A stretch of 64,000 nucleotides of DNA from Ilex aquifolium (GCA_951799425.1 OX637409.1:12682960-12746959); one strand, 5' to 3'. Positions 11,021-22,694 are shown, counted from the stretch's first letter. The notes: generated by a model not told the origin, from the letters alone. Numbers and translations: made by a program.

Positions 11021-12447
11021 CTTTGAGCCACTCGACAACAATTCTTTCCTTGAGCATGGCTACAAAGGCGGCCAATGAGTATGGAAAGGGAATGATGTTG
11101 GATCCATCATTTGCAACCCCCAATCAATCTCACGTAATCCAAGCCCTTCGATCAACCACAACTCCCATCAACCACAATTATTCCTCTCCACAAATCACCT
11201 TCATTTCAACACCAACCATAATTAAAAAAAAGCATATATAAAAGTAAATAACAACTCAAATTGATAAAATTCCAGACACAGTTGAATAACCATACCAATT
11301 CAATGTCGATAAAGTGTTGGATTATATATATGGGACAAAGAAACATCTATTATGCTTTTCGAGAGCTTTTTCGTTAGGGCTGGAATTATCAAATGAAACA
11401 ATACAACAAAGTTCAGAGAGAGAGATGGGGAGGAATGAGCCCTAGAACTGGGTGTATTACACTCCAACCAGGTAAAGGTAGCATAATCAACTTATAAAGG
11501 AAAACAAATGGAACTTGCATAAATCTTTCCAACTAATGTTGTGGTTCTACAGAAGTTACACATCAATCATCATACTCCCACAGTACACCATTAGGGCCAC
11601 AGAATTGGTTGAAAAATTCAATATTCATTTTTTAATTAACAGATGAACAAAGTAAGAATGAGAAGCTACCTTAAGGTTCCTTGTGGCCTTCCATTGAAAC
11701 AATCATTTGCCTTTTGGAGAACACTGATTAAAAAAAACCAGCACTATGCAATTTATGACAGGGTTGTTCAGTGTCAATGAACTTCAAATAGAGCTGCAAT
11801 TTATGGCAATCGATCAACATTTTATACATGACATAGATTAATAAAGGCCAAAATAATGCGAATAAAACTCAGAGATTGTTCAATTCTTTGTGAAATCTAC
11901 ATCGAAATCGACCAGAATTGGAAACAATTTGAATGGAATGGACTTGAAGCAAATAAAAGTGATAATCCACCATGGTTTCTCCACATTTTTCAGAATAATT
12001 CTTAGACTATAAACACCAACATCAAAATTCGTAGCAATTATAAAATGCAAAACAGAAGTAGAGAAATAGGACGCAGTATCGAGATAGATGTTTCCATTGA
12101 TGTTGTTGTGAACTATCTTGGAGAATCATGTAACTCAGTATTATTGGTAGAAATTTATAGAACATTCCAATTGAACATTAACAAACACGAAAGGGGAACT
12201 CAGTATTACATCCTGCCCGAAATGAAAAGGACAAAACTTTAAGTAAATTCTTATCGATAAGTAACAATACAATCAGTCGAAAAAAGTAGATAAGAATCAT
12301 ACCTGCATAGAGATGATATCCAAGAGATCTGAGTCGTTTTCCTTGGTGGAGGATGGGTTCGGCAACGTGCAGACAACCCTTGGGTCGTTCTTTGAGAAGG
12401 GCAGCGTGGATCTCATCTGATTCCAAATTCGTTACTTTTCGCTTCAC
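11021..12447 (-). pseudogene. Relic of an unidentified multi-exon gene (minus strand)
   Basis: Three protein-like stretches lie in order on the minus strand. 12310-12447 is open (…EIHAALLKERPKGCL…) and ends in a good donor (GCAG|GTATGA), but its frame has no ATG; an ATG at about 12466 would need a 1-base shift. 11683-11736 encodes VLQKANDCFNGRPQGTLR ending at AAG|GTAGC. 11021-11120 is open (…IIPFPYSLAAFVAMLKE…) and ends CAAAG|GTTAAC. I do not recognise the family. The frame problem and the duplicated, stop-containing copy at 7.5 kb argue for a decayed gene. Exon boundaries are inferred. Confidence 0.35.
11432..11736. repeat. Direct duplication, right copy
   Basis: Partner of 7452-7757 in the same orientation. 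Removing the solo LTR insertion, the two copies were originally about 2 kb apart. Confidence 0.85.
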
Positions 12448-13118
12448 CTTTTGGTTCCATCTTATTCAAACTGTTATTTTAGAGGAAGAGCAAAAGTCCC
12501 ATTAAAGGAAGTTGTTGCTCTGTTATGGGTAGACAGAACGATTAGGGAGGTGAATGGTTGAACTAAAATAGAGAAGTGTGTCAATATATGAGAAAAGAAG
12601 AGTTGAAGAGGTGTGGAAAATGGATAGCTTAAACACGCAAGATTTTTAGGAGATGATGCGATAGCCATAATTTATCAATGATAATTATTGATTAAAGCAA
12701 CAATTAGTGGTTGTTTATTCTTGATGGTGAAAACGCAGGAGAGAGAAAGAGGTGTTGTATAACTACTAGAAATTAGGAACACATTAATGTTGAAGGATAA
12801 GAATGGTATAATTGTATTGTTGGAGGACAAAAGTGGAAAAAAAAAAGTTTTTCAAGAATGTTGATATTTTAGAGTAGTATAGATAAATGATTATCTACAT
12901 CACATTTGCTTTTTAATTGACAGTTTGATATCATTCTCCTCTTACTGATTCTCACCTTGGACATCTGTACTATAATCATTTCAGTACCCAAACACACCCT
13001 CATTCACATAATCACACTTATATTAAAATTCAGTAGGCATAGATGTATCATCTATCTTCTCCTTTCTCATGTAATTTTATTCTAGTTACCTCCACTTCCA
13101 AATGCATATTTGTATTAA

Positions 13119-13666
13119 GGGTTAATTGCACCGGAGGTCCCCAAAATATGAGATTTGTCTCATTTTGGTCCATAATATTTCAATTGCATCATTTTACTCC
13201 CTGAAATATTGAATATGTTTCTATATGATTCCTCAAGAAGACAACGTCCAGGTTGCTAACGATTTTTTATCATAAACTTGTCACGTAATACCTAAATATG
13301 AACAAAAAATAATTTTTGATAGTTCTTAAATAAAATTTGGATATCTCTTGATAAAAAATGTGTAATATGAGTAGTTTTTGACCAAAATTAGGATAACTCA
13401 TGATCAAAACTGTGTAATTTGGGTAGCTATTTAATCAAAATTTGAGTAAAAATTTGGTCAAGAGTTATCTAAATTTTTTTTGTTCATATTTAAGTATCAC
13501 GTGACAAGTTTATAATAAAATATCGTTAGCAATCTAGACGTTGTCTGCTTGAAGGACCATATAGAAATATATTCAATACTTTAGGGACCAAAATAATGCA
13601 ATTAAAATATTTGGGACCAAAATGAGACAAACTCCATACTTTGGGGACCTCCCATACAATTAACCC
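13119..13666. mobile_element. Mutator-type foldback MITE
   Basis: Starts GGGTTAATTG and ends CAATTAACCC, with arms of about 185 bp that are near-complete inverted copies of each other. Both sides carry the identical 9 bp duplication TTGTATTAA (13110-13118 and 13667-13675). A 9 bp duplication is diagnostic of the Mutator superfamily. No coding sequence, so non-autonomous. Confidence 0.9.
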
Positions 13667-13785
13667 TTGTATTAAAGCATCACTAATTTAATTCATCAAA
13701 CTTTTTGTTATAGCGAAACCTATTAATGGGTTTCCACAATTAGATGCATTTACATTGTTGAAGCAATGCCAGAGATAAGTATCAT

Positions 13786-16224
13786 TGTGACACCCCAATT
13801 TCCGGGGGTCCTATATTAACCGTTGATCATCCATCAACCAGCGGAATTACCCGTGAATGTCACTCAACCCAACACCACGGCGATAGCATCCCCTTAGCTG
13901 GGATCATAACTCACAAATGTAAATTGGATTCAATTATTCATTGGGTTCAACCAAGATCCAACATACCAGGATTTATACTCCATTATAGTCCATTTACATC
14001 ATTGGAGGGAAGGAAAGCATAGACCGAAAATAGGGCAAAGCAGTTTAAAAATCTGAAAATTCTTGAGAGTGTACCGGTACTGTGTACCGGTACAATATCG
14101 TACCGGTACTGCGTACCGGTACGGTTTGTCTACTGGAAAGTGTGTACCGGTACACAGTACCGGTACGGTTTGTCTACTGGAAAGTGCGTACCGGTACCCT
14201 ACCGTACCGGTACACAGTACCGGTACTTTCTGCCCAGTTTTGCCTTTTTCAACCATTTTTCATTTTCAATCCATTCCAAACCTCCCAAAATCATCCAACA
14301 CATGTTTGATAAGATTTCCCATATAAAACATAATTTGTACAAGTTCCATTACAATTAATTCCATATATTTACATATCAAAATGGAATTTTCACAAAAACT
14401 TTACAAAATAGTCATACAAGCCACAAGTCGGCTTTCTTCAACCTTGGGGCTCGAAACGGGAACCGTCCGCCGGTGTAAACCCCGCACCTGAAATGTTTTT
14501 TCCCACAAAGGGTGAGCCACGCTCAATAGGGTATCTCCTAAAGAGGCTACTCCCCAACCTATATGCATATGAAATGTTCACATGCCACAAAAACCACAAT
14601 TCATAACAATTCAAGCAAGAAAGTATATTCAATGTTGGAATTTTGCAAAGCCATGCTATGTAATGAGGTGAGACTCACTCATGCACATCAACCGAGTCCT
14701 TCCCGACTCCTCCACACATGCAAGTGCCAATGTGTACGAATCCGTCATTTATGTTGCACATCAAATGACATTTTATTCTAGGGTCTTTATAGGGGTGGAT
14801 GTTCATGGACCACACCAAGGGTCACCCAACCCACACGGAATTTACGGACTTCCACCGAGGGTTCCACGTACACCCACACACTTCATGGGCCAAGCTAAGG
14901 GAGTGCGTATCCCAAGCACCGGGTCTTGCACCCGAGGGATCTTCTAGCCCTTCTTGCTACCCCAACCCTAACAACATGTAAACCGTGAGACTCGACTAGG
15001 TCATCGACCCAGCTCATGCGAGCCCACTAGTCATCCACCAAACGAGGTGAAGACAACCACCATGCACACACCCACTAAATGCGATGTTCCCGTGCATATG
15101 CAATATGATGTCTCATTACAACTAAAATACAATGTTCAACATGGCATGAGTGACATATGAACATTTTTAATACATTTCACACATTTCATGGCAAAATCAT
15201 ATCATAAGCATATAATTCCCATAGCACAATTTTCAAGCATGTTATCACATAATCATGCTATTAACACTTTAAATTCTCAAGGCATTTATACTAACACATG
15301 ACATGCCCACAATTCCATATAACACAAGAATCACATTGGGTATATTTCACATATCCAATTCTAGAAATTTCAACTAGCAATTTCTAATTATCAATCCATG
15401 CTAGGATTTATCTTTACCCTCATTCATACCCATTTCACCCAAATTAACAACAATAGGCAAATGATATATATATCTATCAATCTACCCATTTCACCTAAGC
15501 ATTCTAGGTGTGGAATAAACCTTGGTAGGAGGAAACCCTACCTCTTGAAGCGTAGAGAACAACATTGAGAAGCTCCGAGAACCCCAAACGAGGTGGAACC
15601 CTCACTCTCCCAAAATCCCGTTCTTCGAATCACTCCAAAACTTGACCTCCTTGGTATGGTTTTGCAGCCCTCGGCGAGGAGAACAACTTTTGTTCTTGGC
15701 CCGAGTGGATTTGAGCTCTCAATCTCCGTAGATTGTAGAGAGAATGTGGAGAACTCAAGCCCTTTCCCTCTCTTCTTTCTCACGTGTATCGGCTGAACAA
15801 ATGGGGAGAAAATCAGATTTTCTCCCCTTTAAATACCCTTTAAATACTTGGCCCACAATGCGCCACACGGCCCTTATTTTTCGGATCCGTTTTAGCCCCG
15901 AAACGATTAAATTTCGCTCCGGTTCAAGTTCAAAATATTTTTATTTTAACTTGCCGTCATTTATTTCCCAAAATTTAAAATTTCATTCAGAATTTCGTTT
16001 TTGGGTCTCCCGAGGCTCGACCGCCTCGTAAAACGCGAAAAATCCGTCTAACTCGGAATTCAATGAAATTTGACAGGGTAAGTAGATTTCGCGAGATGAA
16101 TCCAACGGTGATATCCGTTTCGTCATCCGAGCTCTAGAAAAATTCAGGTTTACAACCTGTACCATAGTGGCAATTTACCGTTTTGCCATTTTTCACAAAA
16201 GTTTAAATTTTCTCGGGTTTTACA
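13786..16224 (-). mobile_element. Solo LTR, family B (B2)
   Basis: Plus-strand reading TGTGACACCCC...CGGGTTTTACA is the reverse complement of family B termini. Perfect 5 bp duplication ATCAT at 13781-13785 and 16225-16229. Length is 2439 bp with no internal region, so it is a product of LTR-LTR recombination. It contains a minus-strand TTTTCAGGT acceptor-like site near 14490 and an AGGTAGGG donor-like site near 15537. Confidence 0.94.
14071..14226 (-). repeat. CCGG palindrome array, GTACCGGTAC type (8 units)
   Basis: Eight units in 156 bp. Two spacers are almost identical (GGTTTGTCTACTGGAAAGTG), giving a higher-order repeat; others are only 4-8 bp. It lies about 285-440 bp from the LTR 3' end, the same relative place as in B1, B3 and B4. 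Confidence 0.93.
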
Positions 16225-16729
16225 ATCATAATTCCAAATTTATTCGCTCTCATTTATTCACACCATCAAATTTTCATATTACAGTCTCTACATCAGTGGC
16301 TATTATAATAATTATCAAGTTTTTATTTTTCGTTTCTTTATTTCACGCTAAATTGTTGTACCATATTTCATCTTCAAACTACCCTTCATAGAGATAAATT
16401 CACGATCAAGTAATCAAATGTTCATTCATAGACAAATATATCAATCTTTTGTAGGATATATGGTACCATATTCCATCCATAACACCACAGAAGAATTTCT
16501 TGCTACAAAAATTGTATCTATATCATAAAATTATATAGATAGATGTCTACCGTTAAGATAAGATGTCTCTCCACTGAGGCAACTACATTAGCCATCACAT
16601 ATAGTTTTCATATCTACACATCCATTAACCATTCCATATGGCATTCACATTAACACATCCATAAACCATTATATATGATATCCACATATATATTCATCCA
16701 TAAGCCATCATATATGGCATCCATATATA

Positions 16730-17075
16730 TTCATCCGCCACTAAGGCCATTCTCGCCACTAAGGCTAAACACTTGCCTTTAACCAATGAGCATTTGGTCT
16801 AATAGTACTCATTATCTTGTGAAGGCTTTGTCTTCTTGAGGTTAAGGATTCAAGTCCCCCTCCCCAAGAGAAAAAAAGATATAAATATATATATATAAAC
16901 TTGCCTTTAATGCAATATTTGTCGTCAAGGCATAATTCGCCAACAAGACAATATTTGTCACAAAGAGCATATATCCGTCGCTAAGACAACAACTTAGCCA
17001 TTAAGACATATTTTGCCACTAAGGCACTAATTGCCACTAAGGTCACACAATCGCCACTAAGGCAAAAAAATCACC
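16730..17075. repeat. Degenerate CGCCACTAAGGC short repeat field
   Basis: At least ten variants of GCCACTAAGGC (including CGTCGCTAAGAC and GCCATTAAGAC) with irregular spacing and strong decay. Function unknown. Confidence 0.65.
16783..16898 (+). mobile_element. tRNA-derived SINE
   Basis: A 116 bp unit with a box A-like TGGTCTAATAG and a box B-like GGATTCAAGTCC (near 16848), followed by an A-rich/AT tail. It is flanked by a perfect 12 bp duplication ACTTGCCTTTAA (16771-16782 and 16899-16910). Internal pol III boxes, A-rich tail and a long duplication together define a LINE-mobilised SINE. The family is not recognised. Confidence 0.75.
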
Positions 17076-18391
17076 CTTTAGGGTCGCACTAGTCAATAGA
17101 CTATTCACTTACCATTTGAGATAATTAAACAATCATATTATCTCTGACTGTCAATAGTCCACACACACTTGTTATTAACAAGCAACATTAGTAATAAAGA
17201 CTAACTTATTCCCAACGCTACCCAGCATATTTACATTTCCATCTTTAAGTTCATATTCAACTCACAGATGTATTAATACCATGTAAGTATATTCTTGCTA
17301 TGATCAATTACATAGAAAACAAAAACTCAAATATAACACCACGTTAACCACAGAAAAGTTAAATCCACCACTTAAATAACAGAAGTCTACACCACCACGC
17401 TTCTACTATATACTAAAATATCTCACCAACTATAATCTTACACACAAGTGCAAAATCATATATCATCACAATATATCATGTTTTTCTTTTAATTTTTTAA
17501 AATTATTCCCCTTTTCAAAACCCCAAGTAAAACCGACATCAATATCGTTATCTCTATCTCTGTTACATATCATCACAAATCTCATATAAACATCCTCCAT
17601 TTATGCGTTATGCACTAGATATGCATGTATGAATATTGGATCAACCCATTTTTAATCCCTTTCCAAAGCGATGTTATCCATCCACTTAAATCTCACTTGA
17701 ACTGAAGTTTGAATACCACAAAGATCTTTGGAAAAATGGATGGATGAAGAAAAAAAACTCTACTCCAGAATTAGTAAACTAAATTCGATAGTAATTTACT
17801 TCCTTATACTCAATCACATATATTTTCCTTTTAGGAGCTTATTCATGCTCATAACAATATTATTCAAATAATGTTATTTTTAGTACTTTTTTAACTTTTG
17901 ATACTTTCACAAATTGATTAAAACTAATCTGTACTGTCACCAAAAGTTCCATTATCATAAATTGAAGTTGTCAAGAATTATTCTGTAATCTATCATTAAT
18001 TTTTAAGTTTTTTTTTTTTTTTTCACACCCAGATGTGCAACCACAATTTATTAAACCACTCACAAATACAACCACTTAACTTACCACAATCATTACCTGC
18101 CCAAGTAGTTACCTGCATTTTCATTTGTAATTCAATAAATCGGGTCTACCGTATTTTCTACCACACCGTAATTTCAGATATTTTCTGAATTATATCATAC
18201 AGATTCTACTAGCCACCACCCTCTCTTGACGTTGTCTGTCACATTCCTCAACTATAAAACTATAAATCAACATTATCAGATATACATGTACATAGCATTA
18301 GTATCTTAGTATTTAACTCTATAATACACAGACACCCTAGACTGTCCAATGCCGACCTAAACACACTTGTCTACAGAACCTATAAACCTAT

Positions 18392-18403
18392 GCTCTGATA
18401 CCA
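18392..18403 (-). other. Primer binding site (initiator tRNA-Met)
   Basis: Minus-strand TGGTATCAGAGC, complementary to the 3' end of initiator tRNA-Met, 5 bp from the end of the LTR at 18409. Confidence 0.85.
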
Positions 18404-18408
18404 AAAAT

Positions 18409-18878
18409 TGTAATGCCCAAGTATAAGACTCCTTTTTCTTTTTTTTTTGGGTGCAAGGCATGTCTTCCCAAGTGGAGTACCACCATCATTACCCTATGTT
18501 TTAATATATATATATATTCGTATTTCGGACCCTTAGTCCACTCCTTGTATATACTAACACATTTTATTTTAATAACAATAAATTAATACCACATGTTTGC
18601 CACCCAATTAATTCCACATGCGCTAACGTACATAAAATAATAAAGTCATATCACATGTCAATATTTATATTTAATTTTTCACACTTAAATAAAATAATTC
18701 CCCAATATAATCATTATTTATACTTTTTCTCTGAATATTAAAATATTCATCGTTCAGCTTCAAGTTTCATATCATTTCTTGTAATTAAATACTGGTTGCT
18801 AATCCTACGCATGCATATCAATTGTGAATATACTTATTACAAATATTATATGTTTGTCATGTGTGTTCGGGCCTTACA
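18409..18878 (-). mobile_element. Short LTR (470 bp) of a Reina/Galadriel-like chromovirus
   Basis: Plus-strand TGTAATGCCC...GGGCCTTACA. In element orientation it is preceded by a purine-rich tract and the 3' end of pol (18879 upward) and followed by a PBS (18392-18403). An LTR with a polypurine tract on one side and a PBS on the other joins two internal regions, so it is the middle LTR of a tandem LTR-INT-LTR-INT array rather than a terminal one. The clade is inferred from LTR length and the pol C-terminus. Confidence 0.75.
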
Positions 18879-19105
18879 ATTTTTCCCTCCTTAGGAATTT
18901 TGTCCCCGAAATTTGACTGACCAATCTGAAACATGTGAGGATATTTGGTTCGCCTGACTTCCTCAGCTTCTTAAGTTGTTCCTTCGACTACTTGGTTCTG
19001 CCACAACACTTTAACCCACAAAATTTTATAAAATGATATGATATGCCTATTCGGGTCTCATACACTCTATCACGTTTGAGGAGTAGCCCATTAGTAGGGT
19101 CGGAC
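18879..19105 (-). pseudogene. 3' end of pol of the short-LTR chromovirus (broken)
   Basis: Minus-strand translation ends in a chromodomain-like tail (VLWQNQVVEGTT, then a stop, then RRTKYPHMF) just before the polypurine tract. Upstream it breaks off near 19105, where unrelated sequence (the antisense ORF) begins. Confidence 0.6.
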
Positions 19106-19116
19106 GTTTTTTTTTT

Positions 19117-19226
19117 CTAAAAATTAAACCACCCTAAACCGTGCCCTGGAGCAAGGGTGAGTTTGTAGCATTGTATGAGCTCGACAAAGGTAGGTTGTAC
19201 AACTACACCATTCGTCGTGGCCCATA
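19117..19226 (-). pseudogene. Antisense accessory ORF of a Tat-like element, 3' fragment
   Basis: C-terminal end of the ORF whose other part lies at 43975-44464. The two halves are in frame across the CCATA target duplication once the 24.7 kb insertion is disregarded. The fragment ends at a TAG (19117-19119) after a G-W-F-N-F-like ending, the pattern I associate with the plant 'putative gypsy-type transposon' domain (Pfam PF04195). Confidence 0.6.
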
Positions 19227-20928
19227 TGTAAACCTCACATGTTTATATTAATATAGTAATGTAATTGTTTGGTAATTCTTATATATGTAATGAACTAAGA
19301 ATGAATCATATAGATTGTAACAGTAGGAATAAATACTAGGGAGGCAAATTGATGGTAAACTTAGGAAAAGTTGTTAGGTAAGTTTCTAAATATTTTTAGG
19401 TCAAAATAAGATTTCCATTGAATTCGGAAGATCGAGAAACCTTGGGAGAGGTAATATGGGGTATATTAGAAGTTAGAAAGTATTCTGGAGTTCAAACAAA
19501 TTTTAGAAAGAATTCGGATAGAAAGAAATTTGACACTACCTTAGTATTTTAGCTATACCTCTTTACTCCTAACTCCTATTGATCTGATTTTTGGACAATA
19601 AAAACTAGACTTCACGGGCTACAAAAGTGTATTTGAAGAAAATTTTATGAATCGGTTCAAAATAGGTCAAAATTGATCTGGAAGTTGAGGGTATACTGTC
19701 ACCCGCGTCCGGACGGGAATAGACACTCGTCCGGACGCGTATGGCAGAAACTTGGACGCAAAAACACGCGTCCAGACAGCACAAAACACGCGTCCGGACG
19801 CGCCAAACCGAGGGCTTCATGTCCCAGACTTGTTTTGGGTGTTTTCTCTCCCATTTGCAAACCATTTCATCAAATCTACCTCTTGAGAGGCTTAGAGGGG
19901 AAGAAGCAAGGGAAAAGCAAGAGATTGAGGTGGTGATTCAAGTTGGGAAAGATCAAATCTTCTAGTTCTTCACACAAAAACTAAGGAACAAGGTAGGGGA
20001 TTCTTCTCAAATTCTTTCATTGAGGCTTAGGGTATTATATATGTATGTTTTCGATATTCTTGATAGTTATATGATAAATAGTTATGAGTTCTTGGTTTCT
20101 TTATTATTGAAACATAGTTTTGAACAAAATACATGTTTGGATTCAAGAAACCTTGTTCTTGAATTTCTAAAATCTTAGTTTTGCTAAATGCATGTTTGGG
20201 TTATGAAAAATACATGGATTCTTGATTTCCAAATGCCTATTGTTGATTAAATCATGTTTTCATCTAATACTTGTTCTTGTTCCAAGAAATTATGATTTTT
20301 GACAAAACCCTAGAATTTTGATATCAAGATTGTGAAGGTTTTATTGATATGATCTCTTGCTTATTTTAATTCATTTATTATTGTAGTATATTGTGAATTG
20401 TACAATTGTGATACTTGAATTATTAATGGAAATTGTGATTGATTAAGATTGTGGTTGTTGAGAAAATGTTGGTTTTATCTCTTGTATGGTTTGTTGTGAT
20501 GGACTTGAATTGCCTTCGAGAGCTGCCATAGAGTGTTAGAGGTTAGTCTATCCCAGTGGGGGTGAGATGGTTTCCTAGAACTTGTAGTGAATTGTTGTTT
20601 GTGAGAGCAACCACTATTGTTCACGTAAGTTCGAGGCTGAGGGATGGTATACATTTCCTAGGAATGATTCGTCAATGCCGTGGGAGACGGTATACACCCT
20701 TCCTAAAGTGTTTGTGATGTATCCTGCGGGGAATGATTGGTTTGTGGTGGGTGAATGAGATAGAATCGTTGTGTAGATTCATGAGAAGCAACCATCATAC
20801 ATGACAATGGGAAGAAACCAACATACATGAGAATATGGAATGAGGTTACTGGATTATTTATGGATTGCTTTAATTTCTTGTAAGTTTATTCCTGTCATTG
20901 ATTTACTGTATTCCGTGCACTTGAGATC
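19227..20928 (+). mobile_element. 5' LTR of A1, first segment
   Basis: Starts TGTAAACCTC and matches the 3' LTR from 41718. It lacks about 24 bp present in the 3' LTR near 41848-41871 and is broken by the three-LTR element at 20929. Together with 31271-31663 and 34090-34240 it gives 2246 bp, against 2252 bp for the 3' LTR. Confidence 0.92.
19704..19802 (+). repeat. CCGG palindrome array, CGCGTCCGGACGCG type (5' LTR of A1)
   Basis: Units CGCGTCCGGACG, CGTCCGGACGCG, a decayed CGCGTCCAGACAG and a perfect 14 bp CGCGTCCGGACGCG. This is a GC-rich arm variant on the same CCGG core. The 3' LTR equivalent at 42221-42297 has lost the decayed unit. Confidence 0.88.
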
Positions 20929-22510
20929 TGTAACACCCCAAAATACACCTTGGAAGCATTACTAGCCAATCACCATTCACATCATGAGAGCACTAAATAA
21001 CTCCATAAACAATAAAGTTTCATCCATCAATCATTGATATTTAAACAAAATTCGGGCAGAGTCTCCTTTGTACGGGGAGCTCTACCCAAAACTCAACCTG
21101 TGCAATTATACTATAATTGACCACACCGAGTCCCCAGATGCATCATAACATAAACTTTCATTCAACATATATCACATCCACACTATCATCCCAAAAGAAT
21201 AGACCAAACAATGGCATTTACATTCCCAAAAGAATTTAAACCATAATACGCAGCGGAATTTACAAAAGATAACTAGACTACACACAGTTTCAAAAGAATA
21301 TTCTAGTCTAGACAAAAGTAGGCATCAACTCTAAATACCCCACGCGGGATCCAAGTATCCCTCTAGGGAAACCTCTCCATGGCCTGGCTCACTAGCACCG
21401 AGCTCATCCTCAGGCACAAGATCTGAAAAAGTTTAGCAGTAGGGGGTGAGCACGAAGCTCTGTAAGAAAAATCCTTCCAAACCCAAACAAGGTTTAGAAA
21501 AGTGTATAAAACGGCCGGTCTTGTTTCGCAATTAACATATATAACATTTGAAGTAAAACAGTGACATTTAACCATGATCTCAAGTTTAAATAGCAAGAAT
21601 AAATTGAAGGGATGAATAACCACAATACACCATTTCAAATCCATTCTACCATTAATCATTTCAACAAGTTCTCCAAGGAATCCCATACTTCCCGAGAATC
21701 TTATCGAAATCATTTCTGGTATAATGCACGATAACCCACACTGTATGTCCGATACAACCCACGTTACTAATCCGTTACCATTAGTGATAGGAAAAGTTCG
21801 TATCCACACGGCGTACAAAGGCGTCTACCCACTCTAAGTGGTAGGAAAAGTTCATACCGGTGTGGTATCCGAAGACGTCCACCAGCTACATGATACCCGG
21901 CCAATAGTAAACCATGTTTGTATCGTACAATCACACAAGAGGTAAAATACCAACCAATAATCCCCATAATCAAAAATAGCATAAAACCCCCAATTTCCTT
22001 TCAAGCAATTTCCATAAAATCCACAATTTCATCATGAGGCAATTTCAAAGAAATCATGAAGAAAAATCCAAGAGATCATGTATAATAGCCTTTCAATACT
22101 CAACACAAGCACTATAGTTTCTAAATTGAGAATAAAAGAAGAGTTCAAGAGGAAACCCAACACTCTTGAAAACTAGGGTTTTTCAAGCAAAAGAGGGATT
22201 TCATGGTATACAACCCTAAACTTGTGTACAACATGTGAATAATTGCAAGAGAATCAAGAAACAACATACCCATAGCAAATACACATCATTAAGAGTCCAA
22301 AACATACATATATCATAACCCTAATCTCAATGTAAGTGAATGGAAGGAAAACCCCTACCTTGGTGTTCTTGAGAAAATTAGGGCTTTGATCTTGAATCAA
22401 CCCTTCAATCTCTTGTTTTCCCTTAATCTTATGTTTCTCTCTTTCTCTCTTCCTCTCTTATGTTTTCTAGGGTTTGGAGTGGTGTAATGAAGGCTAAGGA
22501 GGTGACAAAA

Positions 22511-22520
22511 TATATTTATA
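22511..22520 (-). promoter_or_regulatory. TATA box of the nested LTR (repeated at 26547 and 30583)
   Basis: Minus-strand TATAAATATA, preceded 50-180 bp upstream by the CCTTCCGGAAGG array and followed by a GA-rich leader and an AAG|GTAGGG donor-like site. This layout makes the array a candidate U3 promoter element. Confidence 0.6.
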
Positions 22521-22572
22521 GTGGAGAAAAAGCCGGCATTCGCGAAACAGAAATTTTTGGATTTTTACACTA

Positions 22573-22694
22573 ACCTTCCGGAAGGTTTTTGTCGTTCTTC
22601 CGGAAGGTTTTTGTCGTTTTTCCGGAAGGTTTTGCTCACTGGAAGGTTTTTGTCATCGACCTTCCGGAAGGTTTTATCGTTCTTCCGGAAGGTT
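22573..22694 (-). repeat. CCGG palindrome array, ACCTTCCGGAAGGT type (identical at 26609-26730 and 30645-30766)
   Basis: Five units, two perfect 14 bp palindromes and three with one decayed outer arm, with spacers TTTTGCTCACTGGAA and TTTTGTCGT. They sit just upstream of the LTR TATA box in LTR orientation. Confidence 0.92.

Larger units (their letters stand above)
16230..18391. other. Degenerate noncoding sequence, probably 5' internal region of the short-LTR element
   Basis: No ORF of note. It adjoins the minus-strand PBS at 18392 on the internal side, so at least the right part should be leader/gag relic of that element. 16730-17075 holds a field of degenerate GCCACTAAGGC repeats, split by the SINE at 16783. 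Confidence 0.4.

Noticed and set aside
14071..14226. CRISPR-like repeat-spacer pattern in the palindrome arrays
   Set aside because: Spacers are themselves repeated, the units are 10-14 bp palindromes, the setting is a plant LTR, and no cas genes are present.
14063..14326. Several overlapping ORFs through GTACCGGTAC arrays (YRY, TGT, VPV repeats)
   Set aside because: The 10 bp palindrome lacks stops in all frames, so open frames arise by chance on both strands. No start context or homology.
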